A stretch of 64,000 nt of DNA from Enchytraeus crypticus. Lineage: Eukaryota > Annelida > Clitellata > Enchytraeida > Enchytraeidae. The position numbers were made by a program, and so were the translations under genes. Under the pieces are notes generated by a model. The model worked only from the letters and a program-made list of their open reading frames with translations, searched no databases and was not told where the DNA came from. This document shows positions 38,619 through 52,600 of this stretch, piece after piece (position 1 is the stretch's first letter; every line of letters begins with the position of its first letter). The stretch spans positions 104,501 to 168,500 of the forward strand of contig CAJHZI010000202.1 in NCBI GenBank assembly GCA_905160935.1, read 5' to 3'.

Positions 38619-39261
38619 TATTAACAAAGAAAAATGGAATTAATGCTAAGTGAGGCTTAAAATTTTGAAAATACTTAACCCTTTCTTATTTTATTCCTGT
38701 TAGAATGCAAGTATTCAAGGTCAACTAATTAATTAATTAGTCAATTTGCCGTTATTCTTAGTGTGCTTCAATCTCATTATACTAAAATATGAAAAATGTT
38801 TCTATTACAACATCACTCAGCGTTCTGGAAATGCCATTGGATGCTACATATCTATTTCCACCTCTTTCAGAAATTGACAATACTTTATACATGTAACTCA
38901 ATTCCTCAGAATACTGCCTAACGGCTTGTCAACCGTAGTATACCCCTTCCAATTCAACCTGATTTCTACTTTCTCATTCATGTCTAGGTCTTCATCCCTG
39001 GTCTTTAATTAAGACAATAGGTCAGCAGAAATGAAACCTGTCAAATTCCCAGCATAAAGATTACGTGACGCCGAGAAATAGGAATCAATAGGTCGCCAAT
39101 AAACTAATTTTTTATTTTCAGTTATTTTTTTATATTTACCTTTAACTGAGATATTGAACAATGAATATAGTGTGTATTCTGCCTTCTTTTATTGCTGGGA
39201 TGTTTTTATGGAATTGCTACTACATTCAGTATTGATATTTCCTGTTTTATTGGCAATGCTT

Positions 39262-39316
39262 TGACTTTGACGTCCGTTCCCTCATACAAGGATGATGTTA
39301 GGGACGTCCTCCCATC
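39262..39316 (+). repeat. R5 repeat fragment
   Basis: TTTGACGTCCGTTCCCTCAT and ACAAGGATGATGTTAGGGAC match R5. Upstream of gene C. Confidence 0.5.
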
Positions 39317-39619
39317 ACAAGTAAGCAGTTCCATCAATCGATTTGTAGTGACAAATCAATTCACCCCAAAAACGATCTGAAAAAACATGTGCTGAAGAGA
39401 AAGGTACACTGTACCAACCTTAAATAAATAAACACCCACTTCTACGTTCCAAGGTTACTTATGCCGTTCACTATCACTGTTCTAAAGTCCTACCTTTTCT
39501 CAGTCTAATTACCAGATATAAGAGTGCGATGTTACTGAATACGAAAATAGAAAACCCGATATAAAGGACTTTTTCTTAAAATCAATTTCAACATTAAAGT
39601 CGGAAGGCTAAAAGTTCCC

Positions 39620-39895
39620 ATGCTCCAAAATAAGCCTGTGTGAGTGTAAACAAGGACTAAGCGCAGAGTGTGCGCAGAGTAACACTGTACCAACCGTTAA
39701 CTGCACGTGTCGTAAGAAGTCAGTGATTAATTATCGATGAAGACAGAGGGAAGCCACCTCAAAGTTTGAATTTTATCAAGCAATAGGCTACATGAAAATA
39801 TGGATAAGGCAAAGCCTTCTGTGCATGAATTAACTCGTCAATAGGTGGAGTACTTTTTATGGAGCAAGCAAACCGAATGCGAAGAGAAATAGGTA
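39620..39895 (-). repeat. R3 repeat, reverse orientation
   Basis: CGTAAGAAGTCAGTGATTAA, GCCACCTCAAAGTTTGAATT, GGCAAAGCCTTCTGTGCATG, GGTGGAGTACTTTTTATGGA are R3 parts in reverse order. Upstream of gene C. Confidence 0.5.
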
Positions 39896-40756
39896 AATTG
39901 GAGCTGCCATTTTGGCAAAAACACTAGACAGAGAGAGGAAGAGAAGGAGAGAAAGAGTGCGATACAGAGGAGCGGAGAGAGAAGGTCTATGTTATCTCGT
40001 AACATTGACTATCTCTCTCTGCGTTACCTGCTTTGCTTCACCAATAATTCGCTAGTGTAACCTGGTAACACACAGTAATCGTGAATTACTGGTGAATCCT
40101 TTACGATAATTGAAAATACTCAACGAATTAATAAGAATATTGGCTAGAAAATTTTCAGAACATTCAAAAAATATAGATAGTAATTAAGCTAATTAGCTAA
40201 TAAGCTAACAAATAACTTAGCATTTAATTCAAATTCGTTCCTTATTACTTGCATTGTTTATTATTCCAACAAAAGTCGGCATTCAAATTGCATACAGAGA
40301 AATTAAACTAAACGTAGTCATGCTAACAAATTACTGGAAAATAAATGCTGATCGATTTCTCAAAGAAGTTCGCTAAGTTTAAGGTAGAGCAATCAAAAGA
40401 GGTTTTCGAACAAAGGTTTCTATTTGGAGAAACGCGAATTTTATTCATCGCTTATTGAAACAGCGAACAAGCTCGAGTCTAGAACATTGATCTTCCAGAA
40501 TCCTTCATACAGGTGTTTTACTCTGGATCATTTCGAACCAGAGCGTCAAGAAATTATGTGAGAATAATTAATCGTAATTACGAAATAATAGCTAATCATT
40601 GTATCCCGTGTTGCGTCCGGAACATTGAAGATCTCTTGCGGGACCATAAACTTGTTGATCTCTGGGTAACTCGTTATGGAGTGTGAGAGCAAACTAAGTG
40701 GGAATATGTGCCTTGGACATATCACTTGATAGAACATACTACCAGAGAGAGATAGA

Positions 40757-40757
40757 C

Positions 40758-40814
<57 letters not shown>

Positions 40815-41034
40815 AATATATAAATATATATATATATATATATACTTCTAAATATATATATATATTATTTATATATATTTATAGAATATATATATATATA
40901 TATAATATATATATATATATAATATATATAATATATATATATATATGCATATGCTTATATATATATATATATATATATTTATATAAATATAAATATATAT
41001 ATATAGATATATTTATATAAATATATATATAAAA

Positions 41035-41087
<53 letters not shown>

Positions 41088-41088
41088 C

Positions 41089-41126
<38 letters not shown>

Positions 41127-41140
41127 TGCGAGAGAGTGAG
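40757..41140 (+). repeat. Long TA microsatellite
   Basis: Nearly 400 bases of TA with AAATATA variants, ending in a GA run. Upstream of gene C. Confidence 0.95.
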
Positions 41141-41147
41141 AGAGAGA

Positions 41148-41355
41148 GGTAAATTTTTTTATTCAAAGGCAGTTTCTTGCCCACTAAGAGCGCATCATTG
41201 ATCAACCAGTTTCTCTCAACAACAGGCTTATTAGATCTTTATCAACCCTTGTAGTGACCCCTAACTTGAAAAATATGGCTACTGAAGTGGATTACCTCTG
41301 ACTTCTTCAGTTCTGCTATGTTTTCACTTACGACACGGGCATTTTACTATTGGTC
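41148..41355 (+). repeat. R3 repeat, diverged, after a GA run
   Basis: AGGCAGTTTCTTGCCCACTA, AGAGCGCATCATTGATCAAC, GAAGTGGATTACCTCTGACT. Upstream of gene C. Confidence 0.45.
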
Positions 41356-41373
41356 TATCTGCATCAATAACCG

Positions 41374-41480
41374 GTGAATGAACGAATGAGTGAATGAATG
41401 AATGAGTGAATGAATGAATGACTGCCGGAATGAACGAACCAGTGAGTGAATTAAGAATGAATGAATGCATTATTTATTTA
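41374..41480 (+). repeat. GAAT/GAGT tetranucleotide repeat
   Basis: Degenerate GAATGAATGAGT units that pass into TTTA and ATTC-rich sequence to about 41650. Upstream of gene C. Confidence 0.9.
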
Positions 41481-41857
41481 TTTATTTATTTTATGAATTA
41501 ATGAATGCATTTATTCATACATTCATTAAATAATTAATTCATTCATTCGTTCGCTAAATCATTAGTGAATGAATTCATTAATTCATAATACATTAAATTA
41601 TTAACTCGTTAAAGCATTAACTCATTATTTATATTAATTTAGTTACTTATTAATTTGTTTATTTACTAATTTATTAATAGTTTATGTAATTGTTATTATA
41701 TAATTGCTATTAACGAATAATTGGCAATCATTTTTTCTTTATTGTGTAGGTAGAATCATGTACTAGTCTTCGTACGTACTTTAATAATTATAAAATAACC
41801 TAACTACTGTTATTTTAAATTCTAAAATAACATTTGTAGCATAAACTTATCAGCAAA

Positions 41858-41890
41858 AAGTCGGTTATTGCTCGAAGTCGGTTATTGCTC
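41858..41890 (+). repeat. 16-base direct repeat upstream of gene C
   Basis: AAGTCGGTTATTGCTC occurs twice with one base between, ending 56 bases before the gene C start codon. It could be a promoter element or chance duplication; neither A nor B has it. Confidence 0.5.
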
Positions 41891-41946
41891 TAAAGTGAAA
41901 AGGAAATAAAACTTTCTACGCGTATATTTACATACTAACGGCTAAA

Positions 41947-43294
41947 ATGTGTTCAACCCCTTGTCATGTGAAGAAACGTCTAAACATGATTGCAACACTA
42001 CTGTTAGGTAAGTTCTTAGCAACACATTCGCTTTACTAAACATTAGATGGTTAATTAATAATAATAATAATAATAATAATAAAAGTTTAATGTCCGATTC
42101 CTCATCCATGGATGATGTCAGGGACGTCCTGAGTTTCAGGACGTCGGTTTGTAGAATTCTGTGATCCTAGAATTAATTTCATGGACCGGTAAAGTGGATT
42201 AGAAAGTAAGATATCGAATAATAGCAGGACCGATGACATGGATATTTGATTTCAATGATCAATCGTTAAACATTCGGTATTGTGTAAGAGTGCAAGAAAT
42301 CGTCATAAACGGATAGAAATATTTCTCTATCCGTTCAATCTTTCTAGTATTGACTTTGTTTGCTACCTTCTCACGGCATTGCCTAAGGCATTACAATCAT
42401 CATGAAAATTATCATCATCATCTTCATCTTCTTCTTCATGAAAATTATCAACATCATCATCATCATCATCATCATCGTCATCGTCGTCGTCGTCATCATC
42501 GTCATCGTCATCGTCGTCGTCGTCGTCATCGTCATCGTCATCCACAAATCGTTAAAATTCTTGATAGGAATATTTTTAGCTCGGAATTGTTTTTACCTCG
42601 GTAGCAACTGTCTCCTTCACAGCGGTAAAAATCCTACTTGATCTCAATTACCGTGGTAGTTCCGCAAGATTTAAATCTTTTCTTTTCGTTTAGTATCGTT
42701 TATTTGTTCATCACAGCGCAGATTATACAAACAACAGGAACGTGCATGTAGTTAGTTAAACAAATAAGAATACGAAAGAGGATGCCATAAAAGAGCCATA
42801 GCTCTGTTCGGTAATACCATAATGAGCAGCTAAAGCAGAGTCTACCTAAGTCTGAATTACAAAATTTCTATTACATTACTAATTACAGTAAAACCGTTGG
42901 TAGCCACACAATTGAACATTTTCAAATTAGGAAATGGCCAGACACTGGCAAGTGAAACTTTACTGCGGTAAATACCGCGGAATACAAGCTGAAGTTCCTT
43001 TACTTTCATTTCTTTACAGTGTTGATTAATACATTTTTATAAGTTTACATTGTTGATTGATACATTTTTATAAGTTTACATTGTTGATTGATACATTTTT
43101 ATAAGTTTACATTGTTGATTGATATATTTTAAGTTGTTTACATTGTAGACTGTTATAACGTTATACGCTCACATTGCAGAATGATATATTTGAATGTTTG
43201 CACGGTTGATTTACATAATTTAATGTAACTTGTTTCACTTTATTTTACTGTTTCAATGCAGCTCAACAAATTCTGGCAACTCCTCCTGCTACTG
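41947..43294 (+). CDS. Gene C exons 1-2: signal peptide and linker
   Basis: Exon 1 (41947-42007) encodes MCSTPCHVKKRLNMIATLLL; the second Met would also give a short signal core. Exon 2 (43262-43294) encodes AQQILATPPAT after CAATGCAG. A duplicated 16-base element (41858-41873 and 41875-41890) lies just upstream of the ATG. Confidence 0.8.
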
Positions 43295-45698
43295 GTATGT
43301 CATATTATAACATTTAGTCTTTTCATCTAGATCACAGATATCTAGACGCTAGATCTAAATAATGATAGCTTAGTTATCTACAGGTGTATTAGAAATAGGC
43401 CATATCTAGATTGAAAATCTAAATGATAGCATCTTAGTTATATATTACGAATAACTAGGTGATAGATTTAAATGATGTTAGCTTAGTTATGTGTATTACA
43501 AATATCTAGGTGATAGATTTAGATGATGATATCCCAGTTATCAACTGTCTATCTGTGCCAACTCTCTCCAGGAAGTCCTGGAGAGAGTTGGCACAGATAG
43601 ACAGTTGATAAATGTATTAAGAAATAGAAGAGTTGGATCGGACACATTCTCATGGGGGAAGGTCTATTAAAAGAAGTCATAGAAGGTAGAATGGAAGGAA
43701 AAGAGGTAGGGGCGGGCCGAGATTAGGTATGTTAGATGATTTAAAGACCCACTCATATGTGGAAATGAAGAGGAAGGCGGAAGACAGAGAAGAGTGGAGG
43801 CGTTATGTACCATGGACCTGCCACTAGGCAGTGCACTAAGAGAGAGAGAGAGATCCCAGTTATCTGTATTTTAAATATCTAGATGATAGATTTAGATGAT
43901 GATATCTTAGTTATCTATATTACGAATAACTAGATGCTAGATCTGATGATGATGATGATCTAGTTTTATATAATACAAATTTCATTGGAGCAATGCTTCT
44001 ATTTCGGAAACTTAAAAGAAAGCTTTATCCTAATTTTCTTTCTACGAAGTATATCAATGACCCGGGGCAAACATATAATTATTAATTATTATTAGTAATT
44101 TTCTTCTTAGTCGTACTATTTGCTCTTTTAGTTATTTTACTGATCCTTTGAATTGCATTAGTTAGCCTAATGACTGCAATTATCCTACTGGTAACATTAA
44201 CTAATCTAGTGATAACATTAATTAATTTACTGATAGCATTAGAGTATATATAGCATTAATATTACCTGTAGGCTAATTATTATTATCCGTAGGTTTACTG
44301 AAAACATTAAATAGTAACTATATTAATGTTAGTTAACTATTGCTACAAGGCTTTACAAAACGAATAGAAGAGAGTATAAGGGATTGACTGAAGATATTGT
44401 GTATGCGATAAAGAGAAGTGGAGAAGGTCTATTCGTATCCCAGTCCTAGTTAAACTGGGATTAAAGAGATGATGAAGATGACGATGATGATTAACCAAGC
44501 CTTTGTTAACCCTAATTTATTTAATTAACTGATATAATGCTAACCTAATTGAGCCTACTGATCACGCTAATAACTCTAATGAAATATTGATAAGCCTACT
44601 GATCACAATTATAAAGACAACCCTGACATCACTATATGGCGTGGAGTTGGACGTTAATTACTAGTGATTGATTGATTAACCTGACTACATGTCGACTATT
44701 CTCGTTTAGATTTAGTTAAGACGACGGCAGCTTCCATATGCGAGTCGGTGGCGGGTTTTGACTTTACCAGAGTTACAGAGGTTGCGTTCCAGGTGAGAAC
44801 GCTTTCCGCAGCAAACCTCTATCTGAACGCTGTAAATTGTCCCTCTGCCTCTGCAAACAGCAACTACCAGGTGGTGATAGGAGGTGGGGGTAACATCTAC
44901 ACGGTGGTCAGGTAATGAAAGGAGCTCCTGCTAGTGTCCATCATTTGATTTAGAAACTTCCTTCTCTTCAACACATTTCTTTCTCCTTTTACTTGATAAT
45001 CTTTTGATTTTGAAACTTACTTCTCTTCAACACATTTTTTTTGCAGATTGGTCTGAGTGAATTGATCTGTAGTGATGTGTTCTGTAGACAGGTCTCTGAC
45101 ATCGTCCTTTTGTTAGGAAATGAACGTTAAACCTGTATTGTTATTATTACTATTTCTAATTGTTATTGCCCTTTGCTTTACAGATTCATTGGTTAAAATT
45201 AAGATAAAAGAAGGGGTTCATTTACTTAAAAGAAATAATAATAGTAATAATATTAAAAAGAAAAAGCTGATGAAGCTAATGTTAACTTCAGTTTCTTCAC
45301 TCGAAAGCGATAAAAATAATAATTTTTATTAGTATTTTTTATATTATTCTTACTACACTTTATTATTAATATTATTGTTGTTATTTTTATTTATAATAGT
45401 AATAATAATCATATTATTATAACAATTATTGTTATTATTATATCTGCTATTACTTTTATTACTGTTATTATTTTAACGATAATAATAGCAATGATAATAA
45501 TAATTTATATAATTATAATTATAATTAGGAAGAGAAATTTCACCTCCGCGTAGTCATTTACTTCTAATCTATTGGCTACATCAAAGTTCTTAATTCTTAA
45601 GAGATTAACTTATTCATTAACTAATTGACTGCTATAGGGACATTACAAAAGCATGTGAGTAAAAATGCGTGCCTTTTGCCTGACACTTTGTTAAAACT

Positions 45699-45747
<49 letters not shown>

Positions 45748-48700
45748 GCTGCAAATAGAGTAATGCAGGTTAGTCAGGTTGCTTGGCAGTATCGAAAAGA
45801 TATCGATTAACAAAAGGCGATTTGCAGTTAATAAACATTTCTTGGAATCTAAGGCATTTGTTCACAGACCTGGGCTGTATCGCGTATCATAGTGCTGTAT
45901 CACATGTCATGCTTGCCACAGTTGATTCTCCTAAAATGATGAGAAAGACAACACGTGAGGAAGAAAAGAAAACAGATTCTAAACGATTCCAGTGTCATTG
46001 ATTTTTTTAATCAATGCGTGATGAATGAAAAGATAGGTTTGTCCAAAGATCTATCGAAAGGTCTGTCTAAAGACTTATTCAGATCTATCGTTAGGTCTGT
46101 CTAAGGAACTCATTCGGAAAGGCTCCAGGTTTCCAATCCTATTATGCCGAGTTTTATAATATTAGTCAACTAGTTTACGTCTTTCAATATCGGCGTGGTT
46201 TTACCGATACTGATGATAGAAACCGTCTAGAAGCCTTTTAAGACGTGTTAAAAAGACTGGTTTCTGTAACAAAGAGCTAACTTTTGAGGATTTAATCATC
46301 TAAGTGGAAAGAAAGCTTTTTAGGGCAGTCTGTTATAATCTTGACCACTCGCTTGCTTCGCTCAATATTTATATCAAATCCGAGGAAACGTTGAAAAAAA
46401 CTAAGCAGCTATGCAATTCCAACTATGTGTATCTCCTGAAGTGATACAATCCTTATAACCCTCGTAATACTAACTGATGCGATTAAGCTAGAGCTAATTT
46501 AAACTACGTTTAAAACTACATTGTTTGTATTTGCATTACTATGCTATTATTTTCAATTTTTGCATTGTCACTTTGCTCGTAAATTCGATTTCATATGTTG
46601 GTATGCAAAATGCCTGCAATTGTGATTGTTTTTTTAAAAACTTTCGTGTTGTTATCTATAGTTGGAGTTGGTTTCTGGGTTGGTGGAGTTGGTGGGTTTG
46701 CTGGAGCCAGTGGCGAAGTCTGTAAGTTATTCGACCGCGGATAAATATGTGTGGGGTTCAAATCATGGGCTCGCCCGTCACTGATATAGCTTGCGAGTGA
46801 GGAAACTGACGTTAACAGTAGTGTTTTTAGTTCTAGCTGTAGCGGAGGAGAATTCGAGTGGCAACTTATGATACTATGTGGCCAACAACTTCGACTAACA
46901 ATCGAGTGAACTCTCGGTGCGGAGAGAACTGTAAATGTCGATTTATTGTACTTGTTTTTATAGTGATAGTGTTTAGGATATTGTTTTCATTGAACGGGAA
47001 TAGAAAGTAGACACAGCGAAAAATATATTCCGTCAGTTTCCAGTTCATCCAAATCAATATATAAAGAAAATAGATAAAATGTTTATTAATTGTAATGAAA
47101 TATACGGAAGAGAAGAAAAACCGTCAACCAAACAGAGGTTAATAAAAGCAACCCATTACAAAAATTTTTATTTTTTTATATCATGCAGATCTGGCGGCAA
47201 GAACATAGCGTTGTTCTACTCAAGTTCATTAGTGGTGGATTCCGGGGAATACCGGTGGTTCTGGTTCAGCTACTACAAGGGCTACTTGTCCTACGGAACA
47301 GGAGATACTCCAGGGCGGAACCTTCAGCTGATGCACTATCAGCATCAGCCCAAGCCCGGAGGCACTCTCTACATCGGTGCCTACAGCTCAAACCCAGTGG
47401 ACTGGATCATACCAAAGATCTACTGGTCTCCAAGTATGTTTCTAAGGATTTCCATTAAAAAAAATAGTGTGAGTAATAAAATAAATAATAATAGAAAGTA
47501 GTATTATTCGATTAGCACGTATTAGATTCAGCACGTATGGCTTGAATCACTACTATCAACCTCTGGTTCTAGAAATAAAAAATAAAAATACTGATACTAA
47601 TAAAACATAATACTAATAAGACATAATAGCAATTATTATAATTCGATTAGCACGTATTCCATTCAGCTCGTGTGGCTTTAATCGTTACGATCAACCTCGG
47701 GTTTTTACACCCGTGATAAATTTAAATTAAATTAAATTAAATTAAAAATGTTAATTATAACACTAATTAATAGATTAATTATATAAAATACTAATAGCAA
47801 TAATAATAGCAATTCTATTATTTTTAAATCCCTGGGCTGTATAAGGCCCAAGGAAAAAAATAGATAAAAGTAAAGCTTTATTTAATTAAAAGAAAGTTGA
47901 AAATGAAATATTTAAAAGTCATGTTTTCTATAAATGTTTTCATAATCTTTCATATACAAATTTTCACTATCTTTCAGATAACTACGATCATTTTCTCTCA
48001 GATAACTACGATCATTTTCTCTCAGATAACTACGATCATTTTCTCTCAGATAAATACGATCATTTTCTCTCAGATAACTACGATCATTTTCTCTCAGATA
48101 GCCTGTTTGGAAGCTTATCTTATAGCAGTCGTATAGATAACCGAAGAACCTATTCGTTATCAGTTTTATATTATTTTCTATGAAGCTAAATTCCGCTTTT
48201 GTCTGTAAAAACTGTTGAATTATAATAAGTAATTAAATAAATAAAAACGTCTTAATGTCATTTTTTCAGCTGTGCAGATGAATATTAACGACAGCGCGTA
48301 CATCAGTAAGGGAGTCTAACTTTTCCTACTCTATCCTTTTATAATAATAAAAGTTTTACGGCCGTTTTCTTATATATTCATTATATCAGGGACTTCATAT
48401 AGCGTAGTCTATATGAAATATACATGCAGTTCCATTCTGCCAACTTCGTATTGAAACTTGTTATGCAATTGCATTTAATTTGTTTACTTGTTCTTTGTTA
48501 TTAAATACTTCCAACTCGTTTGTGAGATGGATTATTAAGATCGATTGGTAATTCCGAATGGCATAATGCGCTGAACTCTAACCCTAACCCTATACCCTAA
48601 CCTTAACCCTAACCATGACCCCTAACCTAAGTTTAACTATCAAGTCCCTATTCTTATTCAGGTTGAATTTTGCTGAATTTACATTAAAAGTATAAATTTT

Positions 48701-49551
48701 GGCCGTCCTTTCATCCAACCAGACAGACTTTCTAATCGTATTTAAAACATTATTATTAGATAATTACTTTATTATAATTATATCGTTAAATAACTACACG
48801 TCATACTATAATTTCCAGTCGAAATTAGTGAATGTTAGAGCCCACTTATTTAGATATTAGAGAACAATATTGCGATGTTGAATCCCGTTTTTGTATTCGC
48901 AGAGATATAGCCTTCGTTAATTTATAAACAGATTTAGCGTTGCGGTACTAACGGATTAGAAGCTGGCAAAACTAAAGTTTAACGGCAGTTTCCTCACTCG
49001 AAATCTATGTCAGTGACGGCGAGCCCGGAATTGGAGCCCCACACATACTAATCAGCGGTCGAGAATCTCAAGAACTTCGCCACTGGCTCCAACCAGTGAT
49101 GAGGTAATAATAATACCAGTAGTAATATTAGTAACCTTGTTGATTACTTAGGCGAGGCTTAAAATAGAATTCTATAGCATTAAATGTTAGTGACTCTAAA
49201 TGGTGCATTTCCATTGCAATTAAATTTATTATAGAAGTGTAATATGCTCTGTCAATTTCCTCAATATACCATTTTGTGGTAAATGCAAAAAGAAGAGTAA
49301 AACAACGTCTTGTTGATTTCACAGGAGACGATTCATTAAATGCCGACACACCAGTAAGTTGTACTCAACCAGGTTAGTAATGATAGTCTATTCCTTATTC
49401 CACACCAATCTAACAGCCGCAGATAGTTACATTATAGCGAATACAGGTGTAACAAAAAAGTTGCAACCAGCAATAAAACAGATAAATAAAAACGACAGAA
49501 ATAGATAATAAATCTGGCTACCTATTAAAGTCTAAGCATTTTCATTATCAT

Positions 49552-49611
<60 letters not shown>

Positions 49612-52600
49612 GTGTTTGATCTACATGTATTATTTCTTTAAGCTAGTAGCCTTTATATCGACGCTTCAAGTTTATCGGCAATTCTTCGTGTTTCTTTGAT
49701 GATACAATGTGGACGTAATTCAGAATACATTTGGTCTGATCAAAATTTTGACATATTACTCTATTTCAACCAGTAGAAAATGAATGTACTGCAGGTCCAA
49801 GGTTACTATTAATACGCATACAACAATTTCGATATATGTTGAGCATTCAAATCAAAGACATTATTTATAGTCTTTTCAGGTGGGTTCGTAGTTGAGGCAC
49901 ACACATCCTGGCCCGCAGTCGGAAGTCTAACCAATCAGGCCACCGACTCCACCAAAGTTGAGATGGAACTGGCAAAGATGAAGCTGATAAAATTAAGGTT
50001 AACGTCAGTTTCCTCACTCGAAAGCGATGTCAGTGACGGGCGGGCCCAGGATTGGAACCCCCAACTTACTGATCCGCGAGACTTCGCCACTGGCGCCAGC
50101 CAGTGGCGAAGTCGGTAAGATACTCGTAAAGAGGCTTCTTTTCAATTCATCTAAGCATTGTCTTGAACTCATATATCCAGTAAATCAGTTCTAGAACTGT
50201 CTGCTGGTTCCTGTATTTGGCTAGATATCACACAGCTGATCACAGGAACAGAATATCATCCACTGGATGTGGACCTTACCGGGTGGAACTCGATGATCTT
50301 TAAGATCTCGGGTAATAAATCTACTTCAATGTGTCTGAGCTGGCAGCAGAACGTCACCGGGGTGGTTTGCCCTGGCTTTGAAATAGGATTCTTGGTTGTG
50401 CCTGCAACAGAACCAGTGGGATTGTACACTAACATGCTCATACGGTAAATAAAGTACCGCTGGTATAGTTTAGTACCACTAGTTTTTGTAGTAAGTCAAG
50501 TATAATTAGCATAGTATAGTACCAGTGGTTGTTTGTGGTAAGTTAAGTATAACAAGTATAGTTTAGTACCACTATTCTTTTCATCAGTTGCAAACCTTTT
50601 TCTGCTTGTGTAACAGCATGAGCATATGTGCGTTCGAACAATTTGACTGTTTATGTGTTTGGTCACGATATGGGTGTAATATATGTATCTTCTATTAATT
50701 AATTAATGTTTGTGTTTATGCATTCGTGCAAGTGTATGTAGTGCCTGTTTTTGCATATATATTTGTTTATATGACTGCTCCTATCCATTGCGTGAGACTT
50801 ATTTATCGCATTTAAAATGTTCTATCTCAATACTTGAGCAAAATTGGTTTTCGAAAAGTTCTCAATAATGGGCTGGGATATCTGCTAAATATATTTTGAA
50901 TGTTTATCATCTCATTGGTTGCTCTAGTAGGTTTTTTGTTAAATATTGATTGTATGTTTATCATCTTATTGGTTTCTATAGGAAAGGCGGAGCTTTTATT
51001 TATCGCGGAGCTGCAGAGGCGGTGCTTCTAGACCCCGCCTCCTCCAGCACGGTCTGGCTCTCATGGGCTAACAACACCATAAAGGGCGGTCCTTTATTAA
51101 CAACCATCGGTGATTGGACGTCGACTTATCTGTTCTACCAATCAGAGTTAGATCTGAGTGACCTGAGGTACGTGTCTGTCACAGCACTGGAGGAATACTC
51201 GTGGGCCCAGTGGAGCTTCGACTGCAAATTACGACCAGGTTGATATCGCAGTATTCTGTATGACATTGAGTTCTCAATCAATTAATAGTATGTATTAATT
51301 AATCAATCTATCTTTCAAACAACGAATCAATAAATTAGTAGACAATTAATTAATCAATCAATTAAGTAGTCAATTAATTAATTAATTAATTAATCAATGT
51401 AGGATGATGATTGCAGTATGCAGTTTGATATCTAAGTTAAACATTTACGTGCATGCTGGACAAAAACTAAGGAAAGCAAAGCAGAGAAAGAGGTATGGGA
51501 TAGAATTTATTAGAATCACTGAATCAACAAAATCTTAATATTTAAGAAATCCTTAGATAAACTACAAGTGCCAATTTTTTCGTGAGTTCAATAACACTTA
51601 AGCGCATTATACTTTAGACTTAAACTATATCGAAGTTCAGTCTGGTGAAAACTTCATCAAGTAAGCTCAATTAAGCATTGTTTCTAAAATGATCAGGAGC
51701 GAAGTTTCTGACATATTTACAATAGTTACCTTATCTTAATTTAATAATACCTTATTTGTATCATTTACTACATAAACCTATATAAATTATAAAATTAACC
51801 TACGTTGTAGAAAATAATTAATTAATTATTTTTGCTTTTATTTTTCGAACAGTGGCAACCACAACGGACAAAACAACAACATCTCCGTCATCTACTTCTC
51901 TTGCATCATCCACATTTCTTCCATTATCCGAATCCACTACATCTTCAACATCTACACCAGCTTCCACATTTCTTCCATTATCCACATATTCTGCATCATC
52001 CACATCTCTTTCGTTATCAACTTCCACTCAAACTTCCACATCTGTTCAATCTTCTACATCTGTGCCATCTTCGACATTGTCTTCAACGTCGACATCTCTT
52101 CCTTTTGTCACATCGTTTCTTTCTTCGATATCGCTTTCATCATCCACATCTATTTCTTCTCTCACCTCTCTTCAAACTTCATCGATTGCCATGACTGAAA
52201 TGTCAACAGCATCTACCAATATGAAATCGTCAACTTTCTTCACATCGACACATTACGAATCCTCACTGAAAACGCTTCCTGAAACAGTTTTGATCTCGAA
52301 TAAAGAAATCGATAAAAGTTCTGCCCCATACATGACGATAACTGAAAGACTAACTTCAGAATCTAGCGATGATAAAACGTCGTTTGACATATTTTCGACC
52401 GAAAATGTCACTGCTGTTATTACTGATCAAGCGATCACAACCATGTCACCTGAAATTTCTCAAGAGAGAAGTACTACAACCTCTACCGCTAGTACGGGTA
52501 TTTCATCAAATAGCGCCCTCTTCTTAGAAACTAAGGATATTTACTCCCTCAATGACTCCAAGATTGAACCCACAGTCAGAGCCTCTACAGAACTCGCCGC

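Larger units (their letters stand above)
37872..39600. other. Intergenic spacer between genes B and C
   Basis: Apart from a tRNA-like SINE relative near 38546 and an R5 fragment near 39262, I see no coding signature, RNA gene or repeat. From 39896 to 40756 also nothing recognised. Confidence 0.5.

Noticed and set aside
43020..43148. CRISPR-like regular repeats
   Set aside because: Contiguous minisatellite without spacers, in an animal intron.
45783..46001. 72-codon frame in the gene C intron before exon 4
   Set aside because: No recognisable domain and no counterpart in A or B.
51818..52027. Antisense and shifted frames in the stalk exon of gene C
   Set aside because: Shadows of the Ser/Thr codon repeat; the sense frame fits splice sites and phase. 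The antisense frame at 27260-27697 in gene B is rejected for the same reason.
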